Shown: one piece after another, positions 6,130-7,330 of the stretch
How positions within the stretch are numbered: the stretch's first letter is position 1
Layout of the letters: every line of letters begins with the position of its first letter
Assembly: GCA_002422995.1 (NCBI GenBank)
Contig: DIUK01000009.1
Coordinates: 1-7,330, forward strand
Source of the DNA: Rhodocyclaceae bacterium UBA6160
Lineage (GTDB): Bacteria > Pseudomonadota > Gammaproteobacteria > Burkholderiales > Rhodocyclaceae
Direction: 5' to 3'
DNA length: 7,330 bases
Notes under the pieces: model-generated
What the model was told of the DNA's origin: nothing
What the model saw: the letters and a program-made list of their open reading frames with translations, nothing else
Database searches by the model: none
Translations under genes and position numbers: made by a program

Positions 6130-7260
6130 ATGCAAAAGAAACTGATCGCGTTAGCACTTGCTAGCCTTTCCGGCGCTGCATTCGCAGACGCAACCAATGT
6201 CACCATCTACGGCGTAGCCGATGCAACGTTTGATATCATCAGCATCAGCGACAATGCTAACAACAGCCCCAACTTCAACCGCGTGTCCACCAATGGTTCC
6301 TACATCGGTTTCCGTGGCACGGAAAATCTGGGCAATGGCCTCTCCGCCATTTTCCAATTTGAATCCGAAGCTAACTTTGATAGCAACAGCAGCCTGTCGC
6401 TGAACCGTGACAGCTTTGTTGGCTTGGCCGGCGGTTTCGGTAAAGTCCTGCTGGGTACCCTCACTGGCCCATCCAACGCCCTGGCTGCCCGCCTTGACGT
6501 AAACACCGGCGACAACATCATGAGCAACACCGCCATCTTGGGCAAATTGGGTGGTTTTAATGCGTCTAATCCCGGCACTCGCTCAGCTTGGTCTGGTTCG
6601 GTTTATGACACCCGTTTCAATAATGCTGTCGCCTATGTTTCCCCTTCATTCTCTGGCTTTCAAGCAACGGGTGCGTACGTTGCTAACGAAAACAAAGATG
6701 AAAACCCTATTACTGGTGAGAAAAACGCTTATGCGTATGACTTGGGCTTAACCTACACCAACGGCCCCGTCATGATTGGCACGACTTATGCCCGTCTGCG
6801 TGATTCTGGCGTTGCCGATGAAAAAGATACTGAATTCCGTATCGGCGGTATGTACGACTTTGGCGTGGCTTCTATCCGCGCCTTGTACGGCAATACCAAA
6901 TTCGAAAGGCCTGGTACTGAAGTCAAGCAAAACACCTGGGGTATCGGTGGCACCTACAACGTAACAGCCAATGGCAAACTGGTTAGCCAGTACTACGTTG
7001 CACGTGACCTGGAAGTGAACGGCACGGACATGGGTGAAACCGGCGCCCAGCTCTTCACCATTGGCTACGAGCACAACCTCTCCAAGCGCACCATGTTGAA
7101 AGCAGGTTACGCTCGCTTGGCCAACGACGACAACACCAACGGCTACGACTTTGGCTATAACGCCTCTGGCTTTGCTGGTTCTGATAACCTTGGTGTCCCC
7201 TTCTCCGCCAATGGCTTCACCGCTTCTGGCTTCCAGGTCGGCGTGCGTCACTCGTTCTAA
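6130..7260 (+). CDS. Trimeric general porin, outer membrane
   Basis: This is a Gram-negative porin of the betaproteobacterial (Burkholderia/Neisseria) type, expected to form a 16-stranded beta-barrel trimer that lets small hydrophilic solutes through the outer membrane. It is 376 aa, the usual size. Residues 1-19 are a signal peptide (MQKK, hydrophobic core, AFA) with predicted cleavage before D20. The mature protein begins 'DATNVTIYGVADATF', the typical first strand. 'GSYIGFRGTENLGNGLSAIF' (56-75) and 'LNRDSFVGLAGGFGKVLLG' (91-109) are classic family segments. 'NLSKRTMLKAGYARL' (316-330) is near the end. The last strand, 'GFQVGVRHSF', ends in Phe, the signal recognised by the BAM machinery. 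After FGKVLLG most relatives have Arg at the start of the constriction loop; here it is Thr110. Substrate preference cannot be read from the sequence. The gene is divergent from the exonuclease operon and seems monocistronic. Confidence 0.95.
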   Translation: MQKKLIALALASLSGAAFADATNVTIYGVADATFDIISISDNANNSPNFNRVSTNGSYIGFRGTENLGNGLSAIFQFESEANFDSNSSLSLNRDSFVGLAGGFGKVLLGTLTGPSNALAARLDVNTGDNIMSNTAILGKLGGFNASNPGTRSAWSGSVYDTRFNNAVAYVSPSFSGFQATGAYVANENKDENPITGEKNAYAYDLGLTYTNGPVMIGTTYARLRDSGVADEKDTEFRIGGMYDFGVASIRALYGNTKFERPGTEVKQNTWGIGGTYNVTANGKLVSQYYVARDLEVNGTDMGETGAQLFTIGYEHNLSKRTMLKAGYARLANDDNTNGYDFGYNASGFAGSDNLGVPFSANGFTASGFQVGVRHSF

Positions 7261-7284
7261 TCTGGCCTAAACCGCTAGCTTAAA

Positions 7285-7300
7285 ACAAGTAACGACTTGT
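7285..7300 (+). repeat. Perfect inverted repeat after the porin stop codon
   Basis: ACAAGT (7285-7290) and ACTTGT (7295-7300) form a 6-bp stem with an AACG loop, 25 nt after the stop. No T run follows, so it is more likely a 3'-UTR hairpin than the terminator. Confidence 0.5.
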
Positions 7301-7313
7301 AATATGCAAGACC

Positions 7314-7330
7314 AAAAAAGGCACCTTCGG
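7314..7330 (+). terminator. Left arm of the porin terminator, cut by the window edge
   Basis: AAAAAA, GGCACC and TTCGG lie at 7314-7330. This is the usual first half of a bidirectional intrinsic terminator with a UUCG tetraloop. The matching GGTGCC and T tract would lie just beyond position 7330 and cannot be seen. Confidence 0.55.

Noticed and set aside
6748..7251. 167-codon open frame on the minus strand within the porin
   Set aside because: It is the antisense of strongly conserved porin codons, has no ribosome site, and its composition reflects the complement of Asn/Asp/Gly-rich beta-barrel sequence.
1..7330. Mobile element, CRISPR array, tRNA or defence system
   Set aside because: I saw no transposase or integrase motifs, no spaced repeats and no cloverleaf pattern. 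Every long gene belongs to a familiar housekeeping or envelope family.

Overview
The window looks like an ordinary chromosomal segment of a betaproteobacterium. The evidence is the 'MNVLFEEDG' type of RNase II-family protein, the Burkholderia/Neisseria-type trimeric porin ending in Phe, and the run rnb-like / tonB-like / aroE / mtgA. I recall aroE-mtgA linkage from several Betaproteobacteria. I cannot assign a genus from this sequence; Nitrosomonadales or Rhodocyclales are plausible guesses. There are no tRNAs, rRNAs, insertion sequences, CRISPR arrays or phage genes.

Layout. Positions 1-976 (minus) hold a CorA-family Mg2+ channel gene. Its 5' end is present and its 3' end, with the membrane segments, lies outside the window; it carries an extra MgtE_N-like domain at the N terminus. 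A rho-independent terminator (1054-1085, minus) separates it from a tight minus-strand operon read from right to left: an RNase II/R-family exoribonuclease (5688-3607), a TonB-family protein (3548-2640), shikimate dehydrogenase aroE (2650-1811, overlapping the tonB-like gene by 11 nt) and the monofunctional peptidoglycan glycosyltransferase mtgA (1814-1116, overlapping aroE by 4 nt). Positions 5689-6129 are a 441-bp non-coding divergent region. Positions 6130-7260 (plus) encode an outer-membrane porin, followed by a hairpin and the left arm of a terminator cut by the window edge.

How the genes fit together. The operon mixes RNA turnover, aromatic amino-acid biosynthesis and cell-envelope work (TonB-type transduction, glycan-strand synthesis). 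No single pathway links them, and the coupling is mainly transcriptional and translational (4-nt and 11-nt overlaps). The divergent region has a consensus TATAAT for the exonuclease gene. For the porin it has a good -35/-10 pair, a long U-rich leader with two short tandem repeat tracts, and a strong Shine-Dalgarno sequence.

I found no convincing new multi-gene system. The most interesting points are the porin leader with its repeat tracts and hairpins, the MgtE_N-CorA chimera with a 15-bp tandem duplication just upstream of its start, the Asp-to-Glu change at one metal-site position of the exonuclease, and the TonB-like protein without a proline-rich spacer.
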